Source: Chryseosolibacter sp036402115 (GTDB lineage Bacteria > Bacteroidota > Bacteroidia > Cytophagales > Cyclobacteriaceae). Taken from it: DNA of 64,000 nt. The position numbers were made by a program, and so were the translations under genes. The notes below the pieces were generated by a model. It worked only from the letters and a program-made list of their open reading frames with translations, searched no databases and had not been told where the DNA came from. Of the stretch, positions 9,692 to 18,572 are shown piece by piece. How positions within the stretch are numbered: the stretch's first letter is position 1; each line of letters opens with the position of its first letter. The DNA lies in the NCBI GenBank assembly GCA_036402115.1, contig DASWTM010000215.1, positions 41,491 to 105,490 on the forward strand. Reading direction: 5' to 3'.

Positions 9692-10645
9692 ATGAAGCAC
9701 TCACTCATTGCCATTTTCGTTTTCTTCACCTTAACTGCAAAAGCAGACCCAACACCGGTTGAAAGATTTGGTGCACTACGCGTTGCGGGCAACAAGATTG
9801 TTGACAAGAATGGCAATCCCGCCCAGCTTCGCGGAGTGTCGCTTTTCTGGAGCCAGTGGATGGGTAAGTTCTACAATGCCGATGCCGTTCATTGGCTGGT
9901 CGAGGATTGGAACATTAATATCATTCGCGTGGCGATGGCTGTTGATAACAACGGTTATTCCACCAACCGTTCAGAGCAGGATAAGGTATTGCGTGTCATT
10001 GATGCAGCGATCAAAGAAGGCATCTATGTTATTGTTGATTTTCACGTGCATGACGGACACAAGTATTTGAAGGACGCGAAAGAGTTTTTTGGCATGATTG
10101 CGAAACGCTATGCACGGTATCCCAATATTATTTACGAACCCTGGAACGAGCCGGTGCATCATTCATGGTCTGATGTGATTAAGCCTTATCATGAAGCCGT
10201 GATTGCCACGATTCGTGAACATGACGCTGATAACCTGATAGTTTGCGGAACACGCACATGGTCGCAAAATGTTGAAGAGGCCTCACTTGATCCGATCGAA
10301 GGCAAAAACATTGCGTATACACTGCACTTCTATGCATCCACACATAAGCAGGAGCTTCGTAACATCGCGAAGCAGGCTATGGCCAATGGTGCAGCACTCA
10401 TGGTTACCGAGTACGGAACCTGCGAGGCAAGCGGAAATGGTTTTGTAGATGAAAACGAAATGGAAGCCTGGTGGAAGTTTATGGACGATCACAGTCTATC
10501 CCATTGCAACTGGTCATTGGCTGACAAAAAGGAGTCGGCTTCAATTCTCAATCCAAATGCAAAAGCAGGAGGCGGATGGCGCGAAGCGGACCTCACCCGT
10601 TCTGGAAAGATGGTGCGCGATGAGATCCTGGCAAAGAATAAATAA
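9692..10645 (+). CDS. Secreted GH5 endoglucanase (subfamily 2-like)
   Basis: A 317-residue secreted single-domain enzyme. Signal peptide 1-18 is followed by a GH5 TIM barrel beginning ALRVAGNKIVDKNGNPAQLR, the entry typical of subfamily GH5_2 cellulases. The acid/base is Glu153 in YEPWNEP and the nucleophile Glu240 in VTEYGT; His118/His120 in DFHVHD and HFY at 212-214 also fit. GH5_2 members hydrolyse beta-1,4-glucan; some act on related beta-glucans. It follows the clan-A hydrolase by 12 bp. It lacks a C-terminal sorting domain or CBM, so it may be periplasmic or released by another route, in contrast with its neighbour. Confidence 0.9.
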   Translation: MKHSLIAIFVFFTLTAKADPTPVERFGALRVAGNKIVDKNGNPAQLRGVSLFWSQWMGKFYNADAVHWLVEDWNINIIRVAMAVDNNGYSTNRSEQDKVLRVIDAAIKEGIYVIVDFHVHDGHKYLKDAKEFFGMIAKRYARYPNIIYEPWNEPVHHSWSDVIKPYHEAVIATIREHDADNLIVCGTRTWSQNVEEASLDPIEGKNIAYTLHFYASTHKQELRNIAKQAMANGAALMVTEYGTCEASGNGFVDENEMEAWWKFMDDHSLSHCNWSLADKKESASILNPNAKAGGGWREADLTRSGKMVRDEILAKNK

Positions 10646-10660
10646 CGTAAGATGCCCGCA

Positions 10661-10674
10661 CTAACAGCTGTTAG
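10661..10674. repeat. 14-bp perfect palindrome CTAACAGCTGTTAG
   Basis: The sequence is exactly self-complementary over 14 bp and lies 118 bp upstream of the cytochrome-type lipoprotein start. It may be a dimeric regulator site. There is no T run, so it is not an intrinsic terminator. Nothing else identifies a partner. Confidence 0.4.
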
Positions 10675-10791
10675 AAAATTTATGTTGCCGGCAAAATTGC
10701 GGGATGACTTGTCAGGGAAATGCTGCACCATCCAAACATCCGCACTGTCGTTTTTATTGATAAATTGAGTCAGTCTTGAATCCTAAACGCT

Positions 10792-13700
10792 ATGTCTACG
10801 TCACGTTCCGCGATCATCATGGTCGCGATTTCCCTCTTCACGGCTGGTTGCCAATCGGAGAAGGAGCCATTCAATAAGAAAATTAAACAACTCGATCCGT
10901 TGAAGACAGCTGAAATGGCGAAGTCGATCGAGTCACTCATTCAGCCTCAGCTAGCACCAGGGCTTGCATTAAAGATATGGGGTGTAGATTCCCTGGTTGC
11001 TGATCCAGTCTCCATCGACATCGATGACTTTGGAAAATTGTACTATACACGGACCAATCGTCAAAAGAATTCGGAGTTTGACATCCGTGGGCATCAGGAC
11101 TGGGAAATCGAATCGATTAAACTGAAGAACATTGAAGAGAAGCGCGAGTTTTTGCATCGCATTCTTTCGCCTGAGAATAGTGATAAGAACAAATGGCTTG
11201 CGGATCTGAACGGTGACGGTTCCCACGACTGGAGAGACATGACTATTGAGAAGGAACATGTCTATCGCGTGGAGGACACCAATGGCGATGGCGTAGCTGA
11301 TCTTTCGCAACTGGTCATTGAAGACTTTAATGAAGAAGTAACCGATGCAGCAGGTGGAGTGCTCATCAATGGCAAGGATCTCTTTGTTGGTATAGGCCCG
11401 GATCTGTGGCGTGTGAACGACAAGAACGAAGATGGCCTTGCCGATGAAAAAACATCGATCTCTCATGGCTATGGAATTCACGTTGGCTTTAGCGGCCACG
11501 GCATGTCCGGAATTGAAGTGGGACCGGAGGGAAAAATCTATTGGCAGATCGGAGACATTGGTTTCAGTGGTGTTGATAAGGCTGGAAAAAAGTGGGAGCA
11601 TCCGAACAGTGGCGTAATCGTCCGATCGAATCCTGACGGGAGTGACTTCGAAGTTTTTGCGTATGGAAATCGTAATACACATGAATTTGTGTTTGACGAA
11701 TATGGCAACCTGATCAGTGAAGACAATGATGGCGACCATCCCGGTGAAAGTGAACGCATCGTTTATGTGGTCAACGGTGCCGATATTGGTTGGAGAACTA
11801 ACTGGCAGTTTGGGAAGTATCGTGATCCCGATAACAACACGTATAAAGTCTGGATGGACGAAAAAATGTACGTGCCTCGTTGGGACGGTCAGGCTGCCTA
11901 CATTATTCCACCCATTGCAAATTTTGTGAACGGCCCGACCGGGATGCTCTACAACCCTGGAACCGCATTAAGCAACGAGTGGAACAAAACATTTTTCATT
12001 GGTGAATTTGTTGGAAACCCAGCGCAGTCTGGGATCCATGCTTTTAAGCTCACTCAAAAAGGCGCAGGATTTGAATTAGGGGAAACCAGGAAAGTCCTGG
12101 GCGGTGTGCTCGCTACGGGAATTGATTTCGGACCGGATGGCGCGATGTATTTGGCGGACTGGATCGATGGCTGGAATACAAAAGATCATGGGCGCGTTTG
12201 GAAGCTCGATGTGGAAAATCCCGATAGCGGAAAACGCAAGGAAGTGCAGTCGCTCTTACAGGCTGATGCATCGGACATGAAGGAAGATCAGCTTGAATCG
12301 ATGCTGAAGCATGAAGACCAGCGCGTGCGACAGAAAGCACAATTCGAGCTCGCCACGCGTGGTAACGATGGAATGGAAGTTTTTCAAAAGGCGATCGCAC
12401 AGACTGATAATCAACTCGCGCGCGTGAATGCCATCTGGGGAATCAGTCAGTTTGCGCGGAAGGATAGCAAGCATGCAAAAGTCTTGTTGCCACTTTTAAA
12501 AGATAAAGACCCGGAGATCAGAGCGCAGGCGGCAAAATGGCTTGGCGATGTAAGATATAAGGACGCGGGAGCTGACCTCATTCCTTTGTTAAAAGATGAA
12601 AATAGTCGTGCGCGCTTTTTTGCAGCTGAAGCCCTAGGCAGAATTGAATACGAAGGTGCGATACAGCCGATCATTGACATGCTGATCGCCAATAATGACG
12701 AAGATGTTTATCTCCGCCACGCAGGGAGCCTTGCGCTGGCGAGAATTGGAAAGGCAGACCCTGTCGTTGCGCTTGCATCCCATAATTCAAAACCGGTAAG
12801 GATTGCAGCCGTTGTTGCGCTTCGCAGAATGGAAAACAAAGGTATTGCTCAATTCTTGAAGGATGGCGATGAGTTCGTGGTGACAGAAGCAGCGCGCGCC
12901 ATTAATGATGATCTTTCGATACCAGAAGCATTGCCCGCACTTGGCGACCTGTTGAAAACAACTGCGTTTAAAAATGAGGCGCTGATTCGCAGAGCAATCA
13001 ATGCAAACCTTCGCGTTGGAAACGAAACTGCAATGGACAACCTTGTGCAATATGCAGCAAACCCGTCCGCACCGCAGGCGATGCGTGCCGAGGCGATTGA
13101 AGCCCTCAGCACCTGGGGCAAGCCTTCCGTTCTCGATCGCGTTGATGGACGTTTTCGTGGTGAGATTACAAGAAGCCTCGAAGGAGTGATTGCAAAATCA
13201 GGAGACCGGTTAATTCAACTACTATCTGCCAAAGAAGCTGAGGTCAGATTATCATCGGCAAAAGCCATCGGTAAACTGAAGATAACAAAAGCATCTCAGT
13301 CGCTGATGGCTGCATTAAAGAAAGACGGAGATTCACGCGTCCGGGAGGAATCGCTCAAGGCACTTGCAGCAATTGGAGATCCAAATGTTGCAGAGGCGAT
13401 TAAGACTGGCCTTGCAGACAAAGAAAAGAACGTTCGTGTCACTGCATTGGATTTGCTGCCAAAGATGGGGCTGGAAAAATCACTGATGGTAACATTGCTG
13501 CAGGATGTTATTCAAACCCGAACAGTGGAAGAAAAGCAGGCCGCGTTACTTACGCTGGGAAATCTACCTGTAGAAAATACAAAACCCGTTTTCGAAAAGT
13601 TACTTGGTCAGCTTGAAAGCAAGAAGCTTCCAGTAGAGATCCAGCTCGAGCTAGCCGAAGCGCTCGACAGTGCAAAGGCTCCTGAACTTAAGTCACGGTT

Positions 13701-14178
13701 GAAAGCGATTATCGCTCAGAATAAGGATACCCTCGCGGCCGCCTACGCAGGAGCTCTTCAAGGTGGTAATAGTAACCGTGGCGCAAGAATATTTTATGGC
13801 CATCAGTCAGCACAATGCATCCGGTGCCATTCGTATGGAGACTATGGAGGGAATGCAGGCCCGCGGCTCAACGGTGTAGCTACACGCCTTTCTCGGGAGC
13901 AACTGCTGGAGGCCCTGATCAATCCCAGCGCAAGACTGGCTCCGGGTTACGGGACCGTGACCGTGGAAGTCGAGGGTAGGAAAATCAGTGGTATTGTGCA
14001 GGAAGAAACGAAAACGAGTTTGAAATTAAAGATCGGAGATAAACCTGACACCGTAATTCAAAAGGCGGCTATTTCAAACCGCACGGATGCTGCGTCAAGC
14101 ATGCCACCCATGCGATTGATTCTGTCAAAAAAGGAAATCCGTGATGTGGTGAGTTTTCTTGCCACCATGAAAGAATGA
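10792..14178 (+). CDS. PVC-type lipoprotein: beta-propeller dehydrogenase-like, HEAT repeats, C-terminal cytochrome c
   Basis: A 1128-residue exported protein. The N terminus ends in TAGCQSEK, a plausible lipobox with Cys20. Residues about 60-470 form a six-bladed propeller of the sorbosone/PQQ-dehydrogenase-like type with several DxDGxxD-like stretches. Residues about 490-980 are a long run of HEAT repeats (LLPLLKDKDPEIRAQAAKWL-type units). The C terminus carries one haem c site, Cys1009-Ile-Arg-Cys-His1013, followed by GPRLNGVATRLSREQLLEAL typical of the planctomycete-type haem-binding domain. This architecture is frequent in Planctomycetes, Verrucomicrobia and Cytophagales. Members are thought to oxidise sugars or alcohols and pass electrons to a cytochrome; the substrate is unknown. 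It may serve the upstream polysaccharide genes (inference). Confidence 0.88.
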   Translation: MSTSRSAIIMVAISLFTAGCQSEKEPFNKKIKQLDPLKTAEMAKSIESLIQPQLAPGLALKIWGVDSLVADPVSIDIDDFGKLYYTRTNRQKNSEFDIRGHQDWEIESIKLKNIEEKREFLHRILSPENSDKNKWLADLNGDGSHDWRDMTIEKEHVYRVEDTNGDGVADLSQLVIEDFNEEVTDAAGGVLINGKDLFVGIGPDLWRVNDKNEDGLADEKTSISHGYGIHVGFSGHGMSGIEVGPEGKIYWQIGDIGFSGVDKAGKKWEHPNSGVIVRSNPDGSDFEVFAYGNRNTHEFVFDEYGNLISEDNDGDHPGESERIVYVVNGADIGWRTNWQFGKYRDPDNNTYKVWMDEKMYVPRWDGQAAYIIPPIANFVNGPTGMLYNPGTALSNEWNKTFFIGEFVGNPAQSGIHAFKLTQKGAGFELGETRKVLGGVLATGIDFGPDGAMYLADWIDGWNTKDHGRVWKLDVENPDSGKRKEVQSLLQADASDMKEDQLESMLKHEDQRVRQKAQFELATRGNDGMEVFQKAIAQTDNQLARVNAIWGISQFARKDSKHAKVLLPLLKDKDPEIRAQAAKWLGDVRYKDAGADLIPLLKDENSRARFFAAEALGRIEYEGAIQPIIDMLIANNDEDVYLRHAGSLALARIGKADPVVALASHNSKPVRIAAVVALRRMENKGIAQFLKDGDEFVVTEAARAINDDLSIPEALPALGDLLKTTAFKNEALIRRAINANLRVGNETAMDNLVQYAANPSAPQAMRAEAIEALSTWGKPSVLDRVDGRFRGEITRSLEGVIAKSGDRLIQLLSAKEAEVRLSSAKAIGKLKITKASQSLMAALKKDGDSRVREESLKALAAIGDPNVAEAIKTGLADKEKNVRVTALDLLPKMGLEKSLMVTLLQDVIQTRTVEEKQAALLTLGNLPVENTKPVFEKLLGQLESKKLPVEIQLELAEALDSAKAPELKSRLKAIIAQNKDTLAAAYAGALQGGNSNRGARIFYGHQSAQCIRCHSYGDYGGNAGPRLNGVATRLSREQLLEALINPSARLAPGYGTVTVEVEGRKISGIVQEETKTSLKLKIGDKPDTVIQKAAISNRTDAASSMPPMRLILSKKEIRDVVSFLATMKE

Positions 14179-14199
14179 CGAGTTGAGGGTACGGTTAAA

Positions 14200-14237
14200 A
14201 AGGCGTGACGGAAAGTTAATCCGTCACGCTTTATTTT
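14200..14237. terminator. Bidirectional intrinsic terminator
   Basis: GCGTGACGGA at 14203-14212 pairs perfectly with TCCGTCACGC at 14220-14229 around a 7-nt loop, with an A run before and a T-rich run after. It lies between the converging genes ending at 14178 and 14243 and can serve both. Confidence 0.9.
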
Positions 14238-14242
14238 TGTAA

Positions 14243-14830
14243 TTACTCTTTTGTTTTTCCGGGCAGATAAATTTGAAGGCCGAAATTCATATTGAAAAAT
14301 CGATTGCGATTCTCATCTGTATTATAAGATGACGAGCCGTAAAAAGAGTTCGTATACGATAAAATTGCCTCGATCGCGACAGAGCTGTTGATGAAATAGG
14401 TAATGCCCGTCCCTGTTTTGAATTCGCGTCCTATCGATTTACTTTCAGAGGGCTCATTTCCGTCTATCAGCGTTTTGGATTGCGTTTTTCCGGCACTGTA
14501 CGACACCATGGGGAATACGGCCCAGTCATTAAAAGGGAAGTAATACCTCACTTCAGGTCCGATGCTGTAAGACCATGACTTGCTCGTGGCAGTCGGGAAT
14601 GTTGACTTGTTGGCTGAAAAGGGTACCGTTAATCCAATGCTGAGTCGATCGATTACGAAATACGCAACGGTTGGGCCAATGTAAAGGTCGCGTTTTTGGA
14701 TTGACTTGCCCTGTTTTCCCGTTGAAAATCCTGCAGCTGTTCCACCAATCCGGAAATTGCCGCGGTCAAGCTGGGCAAACAGGCCGCACGAAGATGTGAG
14801 CAGAATTGCGAAAATGAATAATCTTTTCAT
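14243..14830 (-). CDS. Outer-membrane beta-barrel protein
   Basis: A 195-residue protein with a clear signal peptide (residues 1-19, ending GLFAQ) and then alternating amphipathic strands with Tyr/Phe at strand ends. It ends NMNFGLQIYLPGKTKE. The mature part (about 175 residues) fits an eight-stranded barrel of the OmpA/OmpW-like outer-membrane beta-barrel families common in Bacteroidota. It begins with a short LDRGNFRIGGTAAGFS strand as those families do. No ligand can be predicted. It stands alone on the minus strand with a shared terminator after it. Confidence 0.75.
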   Translation of the reverse strand: MKRLFIFAILLTSSCGLFAQLDRGNFRIGGTAAGFSTGKQGKSIQKRDLYIGPTVAYFVIDRLSIGLTVPFSANKSTFPTATSKSWSYSIGPEVRYYFPFNDWAVFPMVSYSAGKTQSKTLIDGNEPSESKSIGREFKTGTGITYFINSSVAIEAILSYTNSFYGSSSYNTDENRNRFFNMNFGLQIYLPGKTKE

Positions 14831-14992
14831 AGGATCTGTTTTTGGTTAGATAATACGTTGATCGCAGCAAAAAGCGTACAGAAATACAGGGTAAATGGAT
14901 TAACCAACACGGCCCTTGCAGAATATGATACATTCAGGTACGCTCACTATAATAGGCTGAAAGAAAGAGAAGTGAGATCCGTTGAGTCTAAA

Positions 14993-15766
14993 CTAGCTCG
15001 TTGATTTGGATACAACATTAAGCGCCTTGATTTGTTCCCGATAATTTGAGGGAAGGATTTTTGAAAATAATAACCAGTCAAAATTGGATTTTTTGATCAG
15101 GCGATAGAGCGGAATCATAGGCTTCAGGTACTTTGCGGGCCGAAAAGAAAGAAGCGCGTAAACACGTCCTGGAACGACAAGTTTCTGCGACTCAATCAGG
15201 ATCTTGTAACGGAGCGCTCCCAGGTGTTTTTTATACTGTCGAAACAAGTCGGTGGTGTATTGGCTTACGGCAAGATCATGTACGAGGTGATGTTCGCGAC
15301 TCAACAGCCACAATGAATATGTCTTTGGTAACTCTTTTAATCCCATGCGATCACCCACGCGGTAGAAGACGTCATAAACTTCTTCTTTTTCACTGGCGGT
15401 CAATTTGCGTTCGAGTGTTTCGTATGATGCAATCGAATAGTAAATCAACATATACAATACATCACGATAGGCCCAATCTGGGATGGTAGCATTCCTGTTG
15501 GATTCTACCTGCTTATGAATATTGCGCATCGCATCAATCACCGACAGCGCACGTTGATTTTCAGCGAAGACGATATTTCGTGCGTATGTGACGGTAGAGA
15601 ACAGTCGCCCAAGCGGGTCAGAGGGAAGCCGTCCCGTGAAGTACAACCAGTCAACGGCCTTGTTAAGCGCAAACTCGGCTGCTGACCCGGCAAAGATCAG
15701 CAACACCGTATCGTGCCGGCCCCAGATTTTTCTTACAATCGAGTTTTCGTGAGCAAACCATGCCAT
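14993..15766 (-). CDS. MpaB-type (DUF2236) oxygenase-like protein
   Basis: A cytoplasmic-looking protein of 257 residues from the ATG at 15766; an in-frame TTG nine bases earlier is a less likely start. The N-terminal part, with IWGRHDTVLLIFAGSAAEF and then GRLFSTVTYARNIVFAE, resembles the DUF2236 / MpaB-rubber oxygenase catalytic domain, in which conserved Arg and His residues bind haem b. A SREHHLVHDL segment in the middle could hold one of the ligands. The reaction is unknown: characterised relatives cleave polyisoprene or modify terpenoid side chains. It is oriented the same way as the stress-type gene at 15841 but separated by 74 bp, so co-transcription is possible. Confidence 0.75.
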   Translation of the reverse strand: MAWFAHENSIVRKIWGRHDTVLLIFAGSAAEFALNKAVDWLYFTGRLPSDPLGRLFSTVTYARNIVFAENQRALSVIDAMRNIHKQVESNRNATIPDWAYRDVLYMLIYYSIASYETLERKLTASEKEEVYDVFYRVGDRMGLKELPKTYSLWLLSREHHLVHDLAVSQYTTDLFRQYKKHLGALRYKILIESQKLVVPGRVYALLSFRPAKYLKPMIPLYRLIKKSNFDWLLFSKILPSNYREQIKALNVVSKSTS

Positions 15767-15840
15767 CGTGTTCAAAGATAATAATTGCTGTCATCTCTTG
15801 AACAGAGGACATACACTACATGTAGCCTTTGATGAGCAAA

Positions 15841-16458
15841 CTAGACTTTTCCTTCGTCCAGGTCGTCAAGCGACTTTCTGTCGATCCATGTATCTTCTTT
15901 AATGTGGATTTCATCATCTGACGCCTTGTGGACGATACGGCTTCGCGTAATGACGACACCTTCGCGACTCGGCCCGTTCGGATTACTTACGGTCGTATCA
16001 AGTGACGGGCTCCGTTCTTTTGAGCGGTCAGCATCTGGCTCGGAGTTTAATTCTGTTTTTGCTACGCGCGCTTCCATTCTCCGGTCATCGCGTGTCATAG
16101 CATCCTCTTGAACTTTAAACTGTTCATCAACATTGAGTGCGCCACAGTCATCCAGAATATTGGCTGCCTTCATAGCATCACTGTAGTTATGAGTCAACAC
16201 CGCGATCACAGTTCCACGCTGAGCAACTGTTGCATATTTCATCGCAAGTTGAGTATCGCCAAACACATTCAGAAAGTATTTACCGATCTTACTGTCGAAC
16301 ACTCCATTCTCATCCGTTGCATCGCCTCGCGTTTCCGATACTTCCGGTGGAAGGGATACGTCAATGTGTTCGCGGTCAAAATTATTATCCATGAGTGAAT
16401 GCACGGCACACTCGGCTTTTGTGCTGTCATCAAATATTCCAATTACTGTCTGTACCAT
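15841..16458 (-). CDS. General-stress-protein-like protein (17M-like N-terminal domain)
   Basis: Start set at the ATG at 16458 (MVQTVIGIFDDSTKAE), because a longer frame would run into the divergent HAD gene's region. The 205 residues have an N-terminal alpha/beta domain (about 1-110) whose opening VIGIFDD...AVHSL and later LTHNYSDAMKAANIL look like the heat-induced stress protein YflT / general stress protein 17M family. The C-terminal half (about 120-205) is charged and ends EGVVITRSRIVHKASDDEI, with little predicted fold. A GGTAT...TTT motif 41 nt upstream is shared with stress genes around rpoN. Function is unknown beyond the family's link to stress. Confidence 0.7.
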   Translation of the reverse strand: MVQTVIGIFDDSTKAECAVHSLMDNNFDREHIDVSLPPEVSETRGDATDENGVFDSKIGKYFLNVFGDTQLAMKYATVAQRGTVIAVLTHNYSDAMKAANILDDCGALNVDEQFKVQEDAMTRDDRRMEARVAKTELNSEPDADRSKERSPSLDTTVSNPNGPSREGVVITRSRIVHKASDDEIHIKEDTWIDRKSLDDLDEGKV

Positions 16459-16487
16459 ATCGAAAGCGTTAATCTTGATCAGGATGA

Positions 16488-16499
16488 AAAAATTATACC
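16488..16499 (-). promoter_or_regulatory. GGYAY-N4-TTT promoter-like motif for the stress-type gene
   Basis: On the minus strand GGTATAATTTTT starts 41 nt upstream of the ATG at 16458. The flanking AAGGTATAATTTTTTC is almost the same as AAGGTATAGTTTTTTA in front of the YtxH gene. See the motif finding. Confidence 0.45.
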
Positions 16500-16595
16500 T
16501 TCGTGAAAAACCACAACCGACTTTTCTCATGTAGCATCTATCGATTATAAACCGCTTGAGAATTTCAGTAACTTGGATGAATTTGTTTGCTGACC

Positions 16596-17255
16596 ATGCT
16601 GCGTATTCGCGCCATTCTATTTGACCTGATAGGAACGACCGTTCTGGAAAAGGACCCAACTGTCATTAACGCATGTTTTGAAGCGGCTTTTTCTCAGCAT
16701 GGTTTCGTTGTACAGCGGTCACAGATTCAAGAGGTGCGGGGATTGGATAAGAAGGAAGCAATTGATCGCATCCTTGCCGATGCAGACCCACCAGCAGCAG
16801 TCAAAGCGCAGATACTTGAGTCGTTTAAGAGAAATGTTGAGGGCAGTCTCGACAACTTTGTTGAGCATCCTGCATTTCCTGAAATAGTGCATGAACTTCA
16901 TCGCAGAAAAATTCCGATTGGGATTGCGAGTGGCTTGCCACATGACGTCTTTCAACCGCTGATGAAAAAGCTTCAATGGCACAATCATTCACTGGCCTAT
17001 ACCAATGTTTATGAGCGATGCAAACAAGGGCGGCCTCATCCTGAAATGATCTTCACGATGTGCAGTTACCTGAACATCGATCCACAGGATGTTTTGAAAG
17101 TAGGCGATACACTCGTTGATATTCAGGAAGGAAAAAACGCGGGTGCCTATACTGCTGCTGTCCTTGCTGGGACGCAACCGCGGGCGATGCTGCTAAACGC
17201 CCGGCCGGATTTCATTTTTGAGTCGCTTCAAGATGTAATACACGTTCTCGCGTAA
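16596..17255 (+). CDS. HAD-superfamily phosphonatase-like hydrolase
   Basis: A 219-residue protein from the ATG at 16596 (an upstream TTG at 16587 is also in frame). The N terminus reads LFDLIGTT, the phosphonatase-type version of HAD motif I (DxxGT, with the first Asp as nucleophile), followed by a helical cap with GLDKKEAI, motif II GIASGLPHDVF, a conserved Lys, and motif IV KVGDTLVDIQEGKNAG with the metal-binding Asp. Families with this cap include phosphonoacetaldehyde hydrolase and the phosphonatase-like hydrolases of unknown substrate. The usual Ala after Asp-x is Ile here. It is divergent from the stress-type gene at 15841. Confidence 0.85.
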   Translation: MLRIRAILFDLIGTTVLEKDPTVINACFEAAFSQHGFVVQRSQIQEVRGLDKKEAIDRILADADPPAAVKAQILESFKRNVEGSLDNFVEHPAFPEIVHELHRRKIPIGIASGLPHDVFQPLMKKLQWHNHSLAYTNVYERCKQGRPHPEMIFTMCSYLNIDPQDVLKVGDTLVDIQEGKNAGAYTAAVLAGTQPRAMLLNARPDFIFESLQDVIHVLA

Positions 17256-17315
17256 CGCGAGCAAACCGGGCATAAAATTCTACGAAAAAGATTCACTTGC
17301 GCGAACGGTAGACGC

Positions 17316-17930
17316 ATGAATCAAGTTGTTATCTGCGAGGGACTGAATATGAGCACAGGAGAGAAGGTGGAGAAGGTTAAAATGTTTGCTGATGAGGCGC
17401 ACGGTGAGCAGATGCGCAAATTTGCAAAGGAACGGTATATTGTTCATCCGATTCGCGTGATGGAGATCGTGCGCGAATATTCGCAGGAAGTACCATTACT
17501 TGCCGCTTCGCTTTTACACGATGTTCTCGAAGACACACAGGTGACGCCTGAGCAGTTGAAGCTTTTCCTTGACTCAGTAATGAACCAGGCTGAATCGGAT
17601 GAGACCTTTAAACTCGTGACAGAACTGACAGATGTGTTTACCAAAACTAATTATCCGAACCTTAACCGCAGAACGAGGAGAACACGCGAAGCGGAACGAC
17701 TGGCGGATGTGAGTTCTGACGCCCATACCGTGAAATATGCCGACATAATCGACAACGTGTTGGATATTTCTAAACACGACACGGATTTTGCCTTACCCTA
17801 TATGCGCGAGAGCAAGCAACTCCTTCAACACATGACGAATGGAAATCCTGCGTTATATGCGCGTGCACTTGATGTAGTGAATGGGGCGATGCAGCAATAC
17901 TTTCAAAAAGCGAATATCAAAGCTCTTTAG
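17316..17930 (+). CDS. HD-domain phosphohydrolase (RelA/SpoT hydrolase-like)
   Basis: A 204-residue cytoplasmic protein. The HD motif is visible as AASLLHDVLEDTQVTPEQL, preceded by a metal-ligand His in ERYIVHPIRVM and followed by VKYADIIDNV, the order of the (p)ppGpp hydrolase domain of RelA/SpoT and of the small alarmone/Mesh1-type hydrolases. There is no synthetase or TGS domain, and 204 residues is the length of a stand-alone hydrolase. Whether it degrades ppGpp or another nucleotide cannot be told. The start may also be the ATG at 17349. It lies 60 bp after the HAD gene, so the two may be co-transcribed. Confidence 0.8.
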   Translation: MNQVVICEGLNMSTGEKVEKVKMFADEAHGEQMRKFAKERYIVHPIRVMEIVREYSQEVPLLAASLLHDVLEDTQVTPEQLKLFLDSVMNQAESDETFKLVTELTDVFTKTNYPNLNRRTRRTREAERLADVSSDAHTVKYADIIDNVLDISKHDTDFALPYMRESKQLLQHMTNGNPALYARALDVVNGAMQQYFQKANIKAL

Positions 17931-17975
17931 ATCTGGCATGCGAATTTAGCCGCTGGATTGAAAAATTTGCAGGTC

Positions 17976-18572
17976 ATGTGGAGTAGAGTTGTGCTGGTGT
18001 TCGTGATGACATTCCTGTCAGTTTCATCGTTTGCCGAAGAATGGTTTCAGGGTTCGGTAGTGCTAAAATCAAAATCAGTTTTGCGCGGAGAGATTTCCGT
18101 TAAACACGGCTACGATGTCGTGTTCTTTCGTGTTGCCGATCAGATCAGTGTGATCCCGGCTTTCAAAATTGCTTACCTTAATATTTTTGATGAAGACCTC
18201 GAAGCCGAGCGGAGATTCGTTTCTCTCAATATAGGCGTTGGTGCCGCCCGAACTTATCAGTTTTTTGAATTACTGGTAGATGGGGAGGTGACAATTCTCA
18301 GACGGCAACTCACCCTTTGGTATTCACTTCACCTCGATCTAACCGACTACGAGTATTATGTTCTGTACGATGAGGAAATTCAGGGACTTCACAAGTTTAA
18401 GAAAAAGATTTATCCCACGCTTGTAGACAAGTCGGATGGTGCCATTGAATCCTATGTTAAATCAAATCAGCTTAGTACAAAATCGGTCGATGATATTGTC
18501 GACATGAGCAGCTACTATAATGATTATGTCACGGGGAAACTACAATTTGCTAAAAACGAGGTTCAGGATTGA
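17976..18572 (+). CDS. Hypothetical exported protein
   Basis: From the ATG at 17976 the protein has 198 residues, with a signal peptide MWSRVVLVFVMTFLSVSSFA and a mature part of mixed alpha/beta composition rich in Tyr. A TTG at 17958 would add six residues and keep the signal. The mature start WFQGSVVLKSKSVLRGEISV, with a strand-turn-strand pattern, is common in Bacteroidota secreted proteins of unknown function. No catalytic motif is seen. Its 3' end overlaps the converging gene at 18563 by 10 bp. Confidence 0.75.
   Translation: MWSRVVLVFVMTFLSVSSFAEEWFQGSVVLKSKSVLRGEISVKHGYDVVFFRVADQISVIPAFKIAYLNIFDEDLEAERRFVSLNIGVGAARTYQFFELLVDGEVTILRRQLTLWYSLHLDLTDYEYYVLYDEEIQGLHKFKKKIYPTLVDKSDGAIESYVKSNQLSTKSVDDIVDMSSYYNDYVTGKLQFAKNEVQD

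Noticed and set aside
10969..11739. Long open frame antisense to the propeller/HEAT/cytochrome gene
   Set aside because: No start context or family likeness, and the sense gene has clear domains and cofactor motifs over the same bases.
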